DNA from: RECG01 sp964444805
Lineage (GTDB): Bacteria > Bacillota_I > Bacilli_A > Acholeplasmatales > Acholeplasmataceae
Assembly (NCBI GenBank): GCA_964444805.1
Contig: CAYUIK010000011.1
Coordinates: 1-8,822, forward strand
Length of the DNA stretch: 8,822 nucleotides
Direction: 5' to 3'
Part shown: positions 1 through 6,465 of the stretch, piece after piece
How the letters are laid out: each line of letters begins with the position of its first letter
Position numbering within the stretch: the first letter of the stretch is position 1
Translations under genes and position numbers: made by a program
The notes under the pieces: model-generated
The model's input: only the letters and a program-made list of their open reading frames with translations
Told to the model about the DNA's origin: nothing
Database searches by the model: none

Positions 1-510
1 AACCCTTCTTTAAAGAAGAATGCGTCATGTTTTAGAACCCCCTCAAGTCTTATTGGCTACCTTGATTATAACGTTATTCGGTATTCTTTTCAAGATGACA
101 GGGTCTTATTGATGTGAAATGACGATGCGTTTTGAAAGATATGCGAAAAGTGGCGTGTTTTTCATTGTAAGTTAAAGAACGTAGGCGTGGACTAACCAAA
201 TAGACCTGTTGTTGTTGAAATCGTCCTGTTCTATCATTTGATTGGAATCGAATCGGTTATCAATCAGTTATGGATCGCCATGTATTCTCAAAAACCTGGT
301 TCCATCAAAAGAGTCGTTACGTGCTTCCAGGCTCGTTTTCGGCAGGTGTCCTTTAACAAGCAAAACGATATGTGGACTTTGTCGTTCTCATTTCCTAGGA
401 GCGACGTCGATAACGCAAAAACCTATATCATCTCGACCATTTTTTTTAGATCATGTCGGATTTAGTCGTTTGATACCGGTATGAGTCGTGAAAGATTGAA
501 AAATACGCTC
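1..510. other. Stretch without a supported gene
   Basis: I find no gene here that I can defend. Two overlapping forward frames (238-465 and 242-484) of 75 and 80 codons run through the same bases. Neither has a clear ribosome site, a recognisable domain or protein-like composition. The minus strand has a 44-codon open run over roughly 292-425, closed by stops on both sides. A 14-bp perfect palindrome (CTTCTTTAAAGAAG) sits at 5-18 but has no T-run after it. The segment may be decayed DNA or the far upstream region of the operon that starts at 577. Confidence 0.6.
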
Positions 511-538
511 TTGACAAATTGATGGACAATGGTATAAT
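511..538 (+). promoter_or_regulatory. Sigma-A-type promoter of the AbrB/ABC operon
   Basis: TTGACA at 511-516 and TATAAT at 533-538 are exact consensus boxes separated by 16 bases. Transcription should start near 545, giving a leader of about 30 bases before the ATG at 577. No other promoter is visible between here and 2254, so the three genes probably form one transcript. Confidence 0.9.
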
Positions 539-561
539 AAGTAAGAAATGTATAACAAGTA
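532..561 (+). repeat. Imperfect direct repeat overlapping the -10 box
   Basis: GTATAATAAGTA (532-543) recurs as GTATAACAAGTA (550-561), 11 of 12 bases identical and 18 bp apart. The first copy overlaps the -10 box and the second lies in the early leader. The position suits an autoregulatory operator for the AbrB-type protein encoded just downstream. That role is inference, because AbrB-family proteins have loose AT-rich targets. Confidence 0.45.
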
Positions 562-565
562 TGAT

Positions 566-593
566 GAGGTGATCATATGTCCGATTTAAAGGG
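566..593 (+). promoter_or_regulatory. Two Shine-Dalgarno candidates for the AbrB-type gene
   Basis: GAGGTG (566-571) sits 5 bases before the ATG at 577. AAAGGG (588-593) sits 7 bases before a second in-frame ATG at 601. Both are credible, so the protein may start at either Met. The second start gives a length closer to the compact core of the family. Confidence 0.6.
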
Positions 594-798
594 TAAGAGT
601 ATGTCGGTCGTAAAGGTCGGCGAAAAGGGACAAATCGTCATTCCGAAAGCTATGCGGGACATGTTCAAGATCAAGCCGGGTGATACGGTATTGATGCTCG
701 CCGATGAAAAACAGGGGATCGCGATCGTATCGAACGAGGATTACATGCGGTTCGCGCAAAGCGTTTTCGATGCCCAGAAAGGACACGGTAAAACCTGA
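577..798 (+). CDS. AbrB/MazE/SpoVT-type DNA-binding regulator
   Basis: This 73-residue protein is almost entirely one swapped-hairpin AbrB-type domain. The run from Val13 (VGEKGQIVIPKAMRD) through FKIKPGDTV to about residue 51 is the hallmark pattern, in which an amino-terminal beta strand, a Gly-Gln turn and an Ile-Pro step lead into the Arg-rich helix. Family members bind DNA as dimers and act as transition-state regulators or as antitoxins. Here there is no toxin-like partner. The next gene is an ABC ATPase whose ATG overlaps this stop by one base (TGATG, 796-800). The likely job is to repress its own transporter operon, perhaps through the direct repeat at 532-561. An alternative start lies at 601 (Met9), also with a ribosome site. 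I am sure of the family; its target is inference. Confidence 0.9.
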   Translation: MSDLKGKSMSVVKVGEKGQIVIPKAMRDMFKIKPGDTVLMLADEKQGIAIVSNEDYMRFAQSVFDAQKGHGKT

Positions 799-1529
799 TG
801 GAAGCCATCGTTATCGAGGACTTGCAAAAAGTGTTCAAGGAAAGGGTTGCCGTCCGGGGGTTGTCGCTCGCGATCGAAGAGGGAACGTGTTTCGCCTTGC
901 TCGGCACGAATGGTGCCGGCAAGACGACAACAATCGACATGCTTTCAGGGCTGTTGAAACCGACCGATGGCGAAGCCTATCTTTTCGGTAACAGCATTCT
1001 TTCCGATATGGATGCGATCAAGCCTTTGATCAACGTTTCCCCACAGGAAACGGCGGTCGCACCGAATTTGTCCGTTTTCGAGAACCTCGTCTTCATGGGA
1101 AGAATCTATGGGCTATCGATTGTACAGGCTAAAGACAAAGCAGAATCGATGCTTGAGATGTTTCGTCTTGAAGACCGGAAAAAGGACAAGGCGAAAACGC
1201 TCTCCGGAGGATTGAAACGGCGTCTCAGTATCGCCATGGCCTTGATTACGGATCCGAAGATTTTATTCTTGGATGAACCTACGCTCGGGCTTGATGTTCG
1301 CTCAAGACGGGAACTCTGGTATATACTGAATCAACTCAAAAAGAACATGACGATCATTTTGACAACGCATTATATGGAAGAGGCCAAACGTCTGGCCGAT
1401 CGGATCGGAATCATCGACGAGGGAATCTTGAGAATGGTCGGTACGCTTGAAGAGTTGCGGGAAGAAACGAATCTATTTGAACTCGAAGAGATCTTTTTGT
1501 CGCTGACAAAGGGAGATCCGGTCCTATGA
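798..1529 (+). CDS. ABC transporter ATP-binding subunit
   Basis: This 243-residue cytoplasmic ATPase should power the permease encoded next. All ABC motifs are present and intact: Walker A GTNGAGKT (36-43), Q-loop Gln83, signature LSGGLKRR (135-142), Walker B ILFLDEP (155-161, catalytic Glu160) and switch His191 in TTHYMEEA. The LSGGL signature, the D-loop TLGLD and the length fit the ABC-2-type exporters of the CcmA/NatA/drug-resistance group. Translation is probably coupled to the regulator gene, as the two overlap by one base. AAAGGA (778-783) is rather far upstream to act alone. The ATGA overlap with the permease gene points to fixed 1:1 production. The substrate cannot be read from the sequence; antibiotic, peptide or lipid export are the usual options. 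Confidence 0.95.
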   Translation: MEAIVIEDLQKVFKERVAVRGLSLAIEEGTCFALLGTNGAGKTTTIDMLSGLLKPTDGEAYLFGNSILSDMDAIKPLINVSPQETAVAPNLSVFENLVFMGRIYGLSIVQAKDKAESMLEMFRLEDRKKDKAKTLSGGLKRRLSIAMALITDPKILFLDEPTLGLDVRSRRELWYILNQLKKNMTIILTTHYMEEAKRLADRIGIIDEGILRMVGTLEELREETNLFELEEIFLSLTKGDPVL

Positions 1530-2254
1530 AGACGATCATTTACGCGAAAAGGAACTCAAAAGAGCTTATGAGCGACCGGTTGAGTCTGATTTTCATGATC
1601 GGTCTGCCGGCTTTTCTGCTCGTCTTCATGGTTACTCTCAATCGAAGTCTTGGCGTCAATGACGCCTTCGATCCGAGGAACTTCGTTCCTTCGACGATCA
1701 TCTTCAGTTATGCCTTTCTGACGATGTTTTCGGCCATGCTGATCGCGAAGGATCGAAGCAGTTCGTTTTTGAAGCGAATGTTCGTCTCTCCACTCAAAGC
1801 CCATCACTATGTCCTTGGGTATATGTTGCCGCTCGTAGGCATCGCTTTCGTTCAATCCATCGTGCTTTATCTGATTGGATTTCTAGTGGGCTTGACCTTT
1901 TCGGTCCATGTTCTTTTGAGCCTGTTTTTTTTGTTTCCGATCGCGACACTGTTCATTGTCTTGGGGCTTCTGTTCGGAAGTGTCCTCAAGGACCGGCAGG
2001 TCGGACCGATCGTCTCGATTCTGGTCCAGGTGGTAGCCTTTTTGTCGGGCATGTGGTTTTCGCTCGATCTCGTCGGAGGATGGTTCGAGACTTTGGGGCG
2101 GATTCTACCGTTTTCGTACGGGGTCGATATGATTAGAGATGTTCTGAGCGGTGAATATGGGGATGTTTTCGTTCCTCTCGTCGTGATCATGGTCTACATG
2201 ATCACGATTGGGGTTGTGGCGGTGGTCGTTTTCAGGAAAAAGATGAAAAGGTAG
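1526..2254 (+). CDS. ABC-2-type transporter permease
   Basis: This 242-residue integral membrane protein has six predicted helices, at about residues 20-38, 56-74, 97-121, 128-152, 159-180 and 214-236. Short basic segments such as KDRSSSFLKR (75-84) lie on the presumed cytoplasmic side. The sequence SPLKAHHYVLGY (88-99) before helix 3 and the GMWFSL...LPFSYGVD run (175-201) after helix 5 match the ABC-2 membrane-domain pattern. The start overlaps the ATPase stop by four bases (ATGA). A good ribosome site (GGGAG, 1511-1515) lies about 10 bases upstream. With the preceding ATPase it should form a homodimeric-core exporter. No hairpin terminator follows, so transcription may run on into the broken acetyltransferase gene 41 bases downstream. 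Confidence 0.92.
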   Translation: MKTIIYAKRNSKELMSDRLSLIFMIGLPAFLLVFMVTLNRSLGVNDAFDPRNFVPSTIIFSYAFLTMFSAMLIAKDRSSSFLKRMFVSPLKAHHYVLGYMLPLVGIAFVQSIVLYLIGFLVGLTFSVHVLLSLFFLFPIATLFIVLGLLFGSVLKDRQVGPIVSILVQVVAFLSGMWFSLDLVGGWFETLGRILPFSYGVDMIRDVLSGEYGDVFVPLVVIMVYMITIGVVAVVVFRKKMKR

Positions 2255-2295
2255 TTTGTCTTAAATAAATATGCATGAACAAAGAGGGTGAACCC

Positions 2296-2950
2296 ATGAA
2301 ACGAGGAAATGCTTCGAACATAACCTATCGGGGCTTGAAGAAATCAGATGATACCGAAATCGAGTCTCTGATCCGTCATGAGTTTTCGATTGGCCGGTAT
2401 GTCAAAAAGGAATACGTCGTCAAACGAGCGACCAGGATGTAACGATTTGGAGCCATGGCCGGATCGACTTATCATGAGGTTGCCGAATATGACGGGAAAC
2501 CGGTCGGTATCATCATGGGTCGGATCGATCGGGATTACCGACTTTCAAAGGTTTCTTCGCACGTGCTTTCATACCTGTTCCATCCGTTCATCATTTTTCT
2601 GACGGCTTTCGGGGATCTAAAAGGTGTTTTGTCATACGTGCGGATCGTGAAGGCCTACGGGCAATTGTTTAAAAGAAAGAAAGGATTCGTTTGACGGTGA
2701 ATTGACGCTTCTGATCGTCGATCGAAACCATCAGGGCAAAGGCATCGGCAAGGAGCTTCTGAAAAGCTTTGTCGATCACTTGAAAAAAAGAGAGGGAAAA
2801 CGATTCGATCTCTTTACCGACACGGAATCATCCTTTGGTTTTTATGATAAAAACGGACTTATGAAAGCGGGTATGAAACATGTCATGGTCGATCTGTATA
2901 CGGGAGATATCCGTTCTGATCAAAGAAAACACCAAACATATGAACGTTAA
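2296..2950 (+). pseudogene. GNAT-family N-acetyltransferase, disrupted by a stop and a frameshift
   Basis: A GNAT acetyltransferase is recognisable in three pieces. The 5' piece starts at ATG 2296 with a good ribosome site (AGAGGGTG, 2283-2290) and ends at TAA 2440-2442. The same frame then continues without loss as HEVAEYDGKPVGIIMG, the usual beta2-beta3 region, until TGA 2692-2694. The rest is in the +1 frame, beginning around 2680 with FDGELTLLIVDRNHQGKGIG. That piece contains the acetyl-CoA-binding QGKGIG loop (2732-2749) and ends at TAA 2948-2950. The joined length of about 218 codons suits an intact enzyme. The frame switch falls in an A-rich run (AAAAGAAAGAAAGG). The TAA stands where one sense codon would keep the spacing normal. 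Two separate lesions make decay more likely than one read error. The substrate is unknown. Confidence 0.85.
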
Positions 2951-2965
2951 AATATGAGCGATAGA

Positions 2966-2994
2966 TTGACAATTATGGGTTATAGTGATAAAAC
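2966..2994 (+). promoter_or_regulatory. Promoter of the hipBA operon
   Basis: A perfect TTGACA (2966-2971) is followed after 17 bases by an extended -10, TGA-TAAAAC (TG at 2986-2987, hexamer at 2989-2994). The expected start of transcription, about 3000-3003, lies directly before the ATG at 3004. AGCGATA and ATATGAG each occur on both sides of this promoter (2952-2963 and 2998-3008), which could be operator half-sites. Confidence 0.75.
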
Positions 2995-3003
2995 ATAAGC
3001 GAT

Positions 3004-3294
3004 ATGAGACAAACATTCGATATTAAGGACTTTGTTCATGTTGAGACCGACCAGTCCATCCGTGATGGACTGGTCATAAGGTTCGTCAAGAGAAGAAAAG
3101 AATCCGGACTGACCCAAAAAGAACTGAGCAGAAAGTCCGGGGTCAGTTACGGCTCGATCAGGAGGTTCGAGTCGACGGGAGATATCTCTTTGCGTTCGTT
3201 ACTGAGAATAAGCTCAACGATTGGTTGTTTGAAGGACTTCGATCATCTCTTTGAACATGAGATCATCAAGAACATCAAGGATATGAAAGGATGA
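3004..3294 (+). CDS. hipB: HipB-like antitoxin with XRE/Cro helix-turn-helix
   Basis: This 96-residue protein has a clear helix-turn-helix at residues 35-56 (GLTQKELSRKSGVSYGSIRR...), including the TQKELS helix and the GVS turn typical of XRE/Cro and HipB proteins. It overlaps the HipA-type kinase gene by four bases, which is the usual antitoxin-first order. It should bind the operon's operator and hold the kinase inactive. ATG 3004 is the best start, because no ATG, GTG or TTG occurs in frame before the HTH. It has no Shine-Dalgarno sequence and sits within a few bases of the predicted transcription start, so the message may be leaderless. Codons 16-24 form a perfect inverted repeat (3049-3075). 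A basic segment (RFVKRRKE, 26-33) precedes the HTH. The family is confident; the symbol is by analogy. Confidence 0.88.
   Translation: MRQTFDIKDFVHVETDQSIRDGLVIRFVKRRKESGLTQKELSRKSGVSYGSIRRFESTGDISLRSLLRISSTIGCLKDFDHLFEHEIIKNIKDMKG
3049..3075 (+). repeat. Perfect 12-bp inverted repeat inside hipB
   Basis: GACCAGTCCATC (3049-3060) and GATGGACTGGTC (3064-3075) are exact reverse complements with only CGT between them. In RNA this is a very stable 12-bp stem with a 3-base loop. No T-run follows, so it is not a standard terminator. It lies about 48 bases after the predicted transcription start. It could be an internal operator for HipB or an RNA hairpin that slows translation. Confidence 0.8.
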
Positions 3295-3298
3295 AAGG
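3277..3298 (+). promoter_or_regulatory. hipA ribosome site and 8-bp tandem repeat at the hipB/hipA junction
   Basis: AAGGA (3277-3281) lies 9 bases before the hipA ATG and is the likely ribosome site. ATGAAAGG then occurs twice in tandem (3283-3290 and 3291-3298). The second copy contains the hipA start codon and, one base offset, the hipB stop. The overlap implies coupled translation. Confidence 0.7.
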
Positions 3299-4397
3299 CG
3301 ATATAAGAAAACTGACCGTAACATACAATCAGCGCATTGTCGGTTATCTGGCGGAAATCGAAAAGGGCAGAATCGCCTTTCAGTACGATGACGAGTGGGT
3401 TTCGAAAGGATTTTCCATATCGCCCTTTTCTCTTCCGCTATCCCATCAAGTTTATATTTCGAAGTCCGGTCATTTTGGCGGCCTATTCGGTGTCTTCGGT
3501 GACTCGTTGCCGGATGGCTGGGGTGAACTCCTGGTCCGAAGGATGCTCGCTAGAAGAGGCGTTTCTTTTGAAGCGACCTCACCGCTGTTTCGCCTGGCGT
3601 TGATCGGTTGGAACGGATTGGGTGCGCTCGCCTATGAACCAACAAAATCGTTTGTGAAAAGGGATGATCTTGTCGATTTGGATGAGCTCGCTCGCAAAGT
3701 GAAAAGAATGCTTGATGAGACATATCGGGATATTGATCTGGATCATCTCTATCATGTCGGAGGTTCGAGCGGAGGGGCAAGACCGAAAGCGCACGTTCGA
3801 ATGAACGATTCGGACTGGATCGTCAAATTCCCGGCAACGATCGATCCGATCGATATCGGGAAATCCGAATATGAAACGAATCTTCTGGCTCAAAAATCCG
3901 GAATCGATGTTTCTTCCTTTTTATTGTTTCCAGCGAAGACGAACAGCGGATATTTCGGAACGAGGCGTTTTGATCGAATACGGGATCGAAGGGTTCACAT
4001 GATTTCCTTATCGGGAATTTTGGAAACCACGCATCGTATTCCCAACTTGGACTATATGCACCTGTTTCAAGTCATTCAGAAGATATCGGTTGATCAGAAT
4101 GACTTATATGAAGCGTATCGGAGGATGTGTTTCAATGTTTTGTTTGAAAACAAGGATGACCACGGGAAAAACCATGCCTTTCTCTATGATGAAGGAGCAT
4201 GTGGATATCGTTTGTCTCCGGCCTTCGATCTGACTCGGACACCGAAAAAGGCGGAACATGAGATGACGGTTGCGGGAGAAGGAAAACCGACGGAGTCGGA
4301 TCTGATCCGTATGATTTCTGAGATGAAACTTTCCAAAAAGAGGTGTATGCAAATCCTCCATGAAGTCAAAGAAGTTAAGATTTGGTCTGAGAAATGA
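3291..4397 (+). CDS. hipA: HipA-family serine/threonine kinase toxin
   Basis: This 368-residue protein is a single-chain HipA-type kinase, shorter than E. coli HipA (about 440). The N-terminal HipA-associated domain spans about 6-113, with SPFSLPL (44-50) and GVFGDSLPDGWG (67-78). The kinase part includes the glycine-rich loop VGGSSGGARPK (156-166). Lys179 (WIVKFPA) is the likely ATP-contacting lysine, and Asn287-x-Asp289-x-His291 with Asn294 (NKDDHGKN) forms the catalytic loop. Asp313 in SPAFDLT is the likely metal ligand. All key residues are present, so it should be active. HipA kinases phosphorylate targets such as glutamyl-tRNA synthetase and cause growth arrest or persistence; the target here is unknown. 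Ser159/Ser160 in the glycine loop are candidate autophosphorylation sites. The gene overlaps hipB by four bases. The 65-bp gap to the convergent rloB-like gene shows no clear terminator. Confidence 0.93.
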   Translation: MKGDIRKLTVTYNQRIVGYLAEIEKGRIAFQYDDEWVSKGFSISPFSLPLSHQVYISKSGHFGGLFGVFGDSLPDGWGELLVRRMLARRGVSFEATSPLFRLALIGWNGLGALAYEPTKSFVKRDDLVDLDELARKVKRMLDETYRDIDLDHLYHVGGSSGGARPKAHVRMNDSDWIVKFPATIDPIDIGKSEYETNLLAQKSGIDVSSFLLFPAKTNSGYFGTRRFDRIRDRRVHMISLSGILETTHRIPNLDYMHLFQVIQKISVDQNDLYEAYRRMCFNVLFENKDDHGKNHAFLYDEGACGYRLSPAFDLTRTPKKAEHEMTVAGEGKPTESDLIRMISEMKLSKKRCMQILHEVKEVKIWSEK

Positions 4398-4462
4398 CGG
4401 CATGTTCAAGTGTCGTTCACCAAGACGAATCATGAATGAATGAGGGTCTGACAGGAAGGTAT

Positions 4463-5113
4463 TCAATAGATGGCATTGAGAACCTTTTCAATTGCCAGAT
4501 GGATTGCCAGTGAGGGGTTCTTGGGAAAGAATACATAGCCTTTATGTTGATGTTCCCTGTCACCGTTTGAAATTCTTGTATTTTGAATGTGTTTTGCTCG
4601 CTCGATGGCCTTTCTGACATCATTGATCGAAATCTGGTTCAACACCTTGAGAAAATTGGTCTCGCACTTATAATCATCCATACTCGCGAAGTTCGTTTCA
4701 AACGCGTGGTTGATCTCTCTCAAATAGTCTCGTCTATGATTTTGAGCACGGTTTGAAGTCGCTTTATGGAGGACGATCCATAAGTCAAATGAAAGGTTTG
4801 AATAACCTGAGACATACGCTTTCACGCGATTGCGCATCGTGTCTCGTGCCGTCTTCATATCACTGAACATGCCACGAAAAACGTCTTGGTGCTCTTGGCT
4901 AGGACTCTCGTAGTCATGTAGGTGTGTGATTTCTACGCGTTCGATGACTGACAGGCTTTTCACATAGGACAACGGCTTTTTTTTCTTGGCGTGTATCGAT
5001 ACTCGACAGTTGGCCTCGTGGTCGTTATTGATCAGTTTCCCCAGGTGCTTCAAGTAGTGGATTTCCGTTTCTCCTTCAGTTGAAAAATGAAATGTCTTAG
5101 TTCTTTTTCTCAT
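4463..5113 (-). CDS. RloB-like protein, second gene of an AbiL/RloAB-type pair
   Basis: This 216-residue protein starts best at ATG 5113, with a strong GGGGGA ribosome site 4 bases upstream. A longer frame from TTG 5137 adds eight residues and lacks a site. Recognisable RloB features are STEGETEIHYL near the N-terminus (Glu13, the likely Toprim-like acidic residue), FDLWIVLH (109-116), which stands for the family's FELWLLLH motif, and KNPSLAIH (198-205) near the C-terminus. Where RloB proteins usually carry an acidic D-x-D-like motif I see only HDYES (Asp67, Glu69), so the acidic centre may be altered. It overlaps the ATPase gene by 17 bases and should be translationally coupled. RloB proteins occur with RloA-like ATPases in restriction loci and in the lactococcal AbiL abortive-infection system. 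The likely role is effector, perhaps a nuclease; this is inference. Confidence 0.82.
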   Translation of the reverse strand: MRKRTKTFHFSTEGETEIHYLKHLGKLINNDHEANCRVSIHAKKKKPLSYVKSLSVIERVEITHLHDYESPSQEHQDVFRGMFSDMKTARDTMRNRVKAYVSGYSNLSFDLWIVLHKATSNRAQNHRRDYLREINHAFETNFASMDDYKCETNFLKVLNQISINDVRKAIERAKHIQNTRISNGDREHQHKGYVFFPKNPSLAIHLAIEKVLNAIY

Positions 5114-6422
5114 CGTTTCCCCCGGAATCGACATCAAAGAATGAAGAGAGATCGATATCCTTGATCGCTCCGTATTGATTGATGAAATAGTTTTTCATGT
5201 AGTCCGTCGTCTTTCGGACACCCGATTCACCGGATGTCTTGAAGTCGGCCAAGGAATAGATCGTGCTTTTCCCGCGATCATCTCTTTCGATGAATTTGAT
5301 TTCGTCCCTTCGGAAGACGCTCGGTTTCAAAAAGATCGGATTATGGGTATTGAAGATCAATTGGGCGTTTTTTCTATTCTGTTCATCATTATGAAACGTG
5401 TTGATGATGCTTAGCAAGGCCATCGGATGGATGGAGGCATCGAACTCATCGATTAAAAGCGTACCCCCTTGAAAGAATGTCCGTTCGATTATTGTGAAAA
5501 GGTTTAAAAACCTTATGGTGCCATAGGACTCGAAGACATCCGCGGGTAAGACGTAATCATCTTTTTCTGAGACTTTGATCAGGGATGAGAGTCGGGCAAT
5601 CGAACTTTCTTCGGTTGAAAAGAAGCCGATTTCATCCGTCTCGGCACCGAATGCACGTGCGAGATTCGTCAGTTTCTGTTTCCTGTTGAAAGTCAGTCCC
5701 TGCTCGTGTTTTTCCGTTATGTTCGATTGGTCCACGCGGTATATGATGTGCAGTTTGTTGGAAAACCATTGGATAACCTGATTGGCCAGGTCCTGGTTGA
5801 CGATGTTTTTGAAGCCGTTGCTCAAAAAGAGTTCGTCATCTTTCAATCCTTGTCTGGTCAACTCATCGATCATCCGGTCGGTGATCGATGATCGTTTCGT
5901 ATCGATCGGTTTGAACAGATGTTTCCGCTCGACTTCGACGTGATTCTCGTTTCGCTCGAAGACGAGTTCCTTGTTGATGTAAAGCGTTTCACGAGTGATT
6001 TTCCTTTTGTGGTCGACATCGAGGAATAAGCCGAGGTCCAGTTCGAGCGCATAGTCGATCTGTGAGTCATCCGTGACGAACACGATGCGAAAGCGGACCG
6101 ATTTCGCATGTTTCAGGGTATTGTTCGGAATGAGTTCGAGTCTGTACATGGCGTGGTTCGGCCCCGTGGCACCTGAGGGGTTTCTGATATTTCCTCTGGA
6201 GACGATCGCCTTAAAGGTTTCCAAAGCTCCGATGATATTCGATTTCCCTGAGGCATTCGGTCCGTAGATGACGGAGGAGGAGAGTGCTTTGATTGTCTTC
6301 GCTTTGACTTTGGTTTTAAGAATGCTGTAGTTCAGATCTTTCTGTTTCTGGGCGGGAATCATGTTGAGCACCGCTTCATCGAGAAAAGACTTGTAGTTTG
6401 AAATCGAGAATTTCAATAGCAT
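5097..6422 (-). CDS. RloA/OLD-like AAA ATPase, first gene of an AbiL/RloAB-type pair
   Basis: This 441-residue protein is an SMC/OLD-class ATPase (AAA_15/AAA_21 type). It opens with the typical LLKFSISNYKSF strand. Walker A is GPNASGKS (54-61). The signature-like SYGTIRFLNL (299-308) resembles the SxGxxR/SxGT motif of this class. Walker B is TLLIDEFDASIHP (321-333, Asp325/Glu326) and the switch histidine is His360 in IFNTHNP. Everything needed for ATP hydrolysis is present. The partner is the RloB-like protein whose gene overlaps its 3' end, which is the composition of AbiL (AbiLi + AbiLii) and RloAB. I infer that the ATPase senses infection or DNA structure and licenses the partner. The start at 6422 has AAAGGAG (6430-6436) seven bases upstream. 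The operon converges on hipBA. Confidence 0.9.
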   Translation of the reverse strand: MLLKFSISNYKSFLDEAVLNMIPAQKQKDLNYSILKTKVKAKTIKALSSSVIYGPNASGKSNIIGALETFKAIVSRGNIRNPSGATGPNHAMYRLELIPNNTLKHAKSVRFRIVFVTDDSQIDYALELDLGLFLDVDHKRKITRETLYINKELVFERNENHVEVERKHLFKPIDTKRSSITDRMIDELTRQGLKDDELFLSNGFKNIVNQDLANQVIQWFSNKLHIIYRVDQSNITEKHEQGLTFNRKQKLTNLARAFGAETDEIGFFSTEESSIARLSSLIKVSEKDDYVLPADVFESYGTIRFLNLFTIIERTFFQGGTLLIDEFDASIHPMALLSIINTFHNDEQNRKNAQLIFNTHNPIFLKPSVFRRDEIKFIERDDRGKSTIYSLADFKTSGESGVRKTTDYMKNYFINQYGAIKDIDLSSFFDVDSGGNDEKKN

Positions 6423-6465
6423 GAGAACACTCCTTTATTGCCGTAATGTGACAATATACACATAC

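Noticed and set aside
5..18. Perfect palindrome CTTCTTTAAAGAAG
   Set aside because: It is AT-rich and short with no T-run or adjacent gene in view, so it is not callable as a terminator or operator.
238..484. Two forward open frames of 75 and 80 codons
   Set aside because: They overlap in different frames, lack ribosome sites and recognisable motifs, and look like chance frames.
577..798. AbrB-type protein as a MazE-like antitoxin
   Set aside because: No toxin-like gene follows; its coupled partners are an ABC ATPase and permease.
2440..2442. TAA read as a sense codon or recoded stop in the acetyltransferase gene
   Set aside because: A second, independent frameshift lies downstream and other genes use normal stops, so decay is the simpler reading.
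3049..3075. hipB hairpin as an intrinsic terminator
   Set aside because: The stem is strong but no T-run follows and the reading frame continues through an intact HTH protein.
4398..4462. Bidirectional terminator between the convergent hipA and RloB-like genes
   Set aside because: Only short, weak pairings are visible and there is no T-run on either strand.
4104..4466. Minus-strand frame of 120 codons under hipA
   Set aside because: It is antisense to the conserved HipA catalytic region and has no domain or ribosome site.
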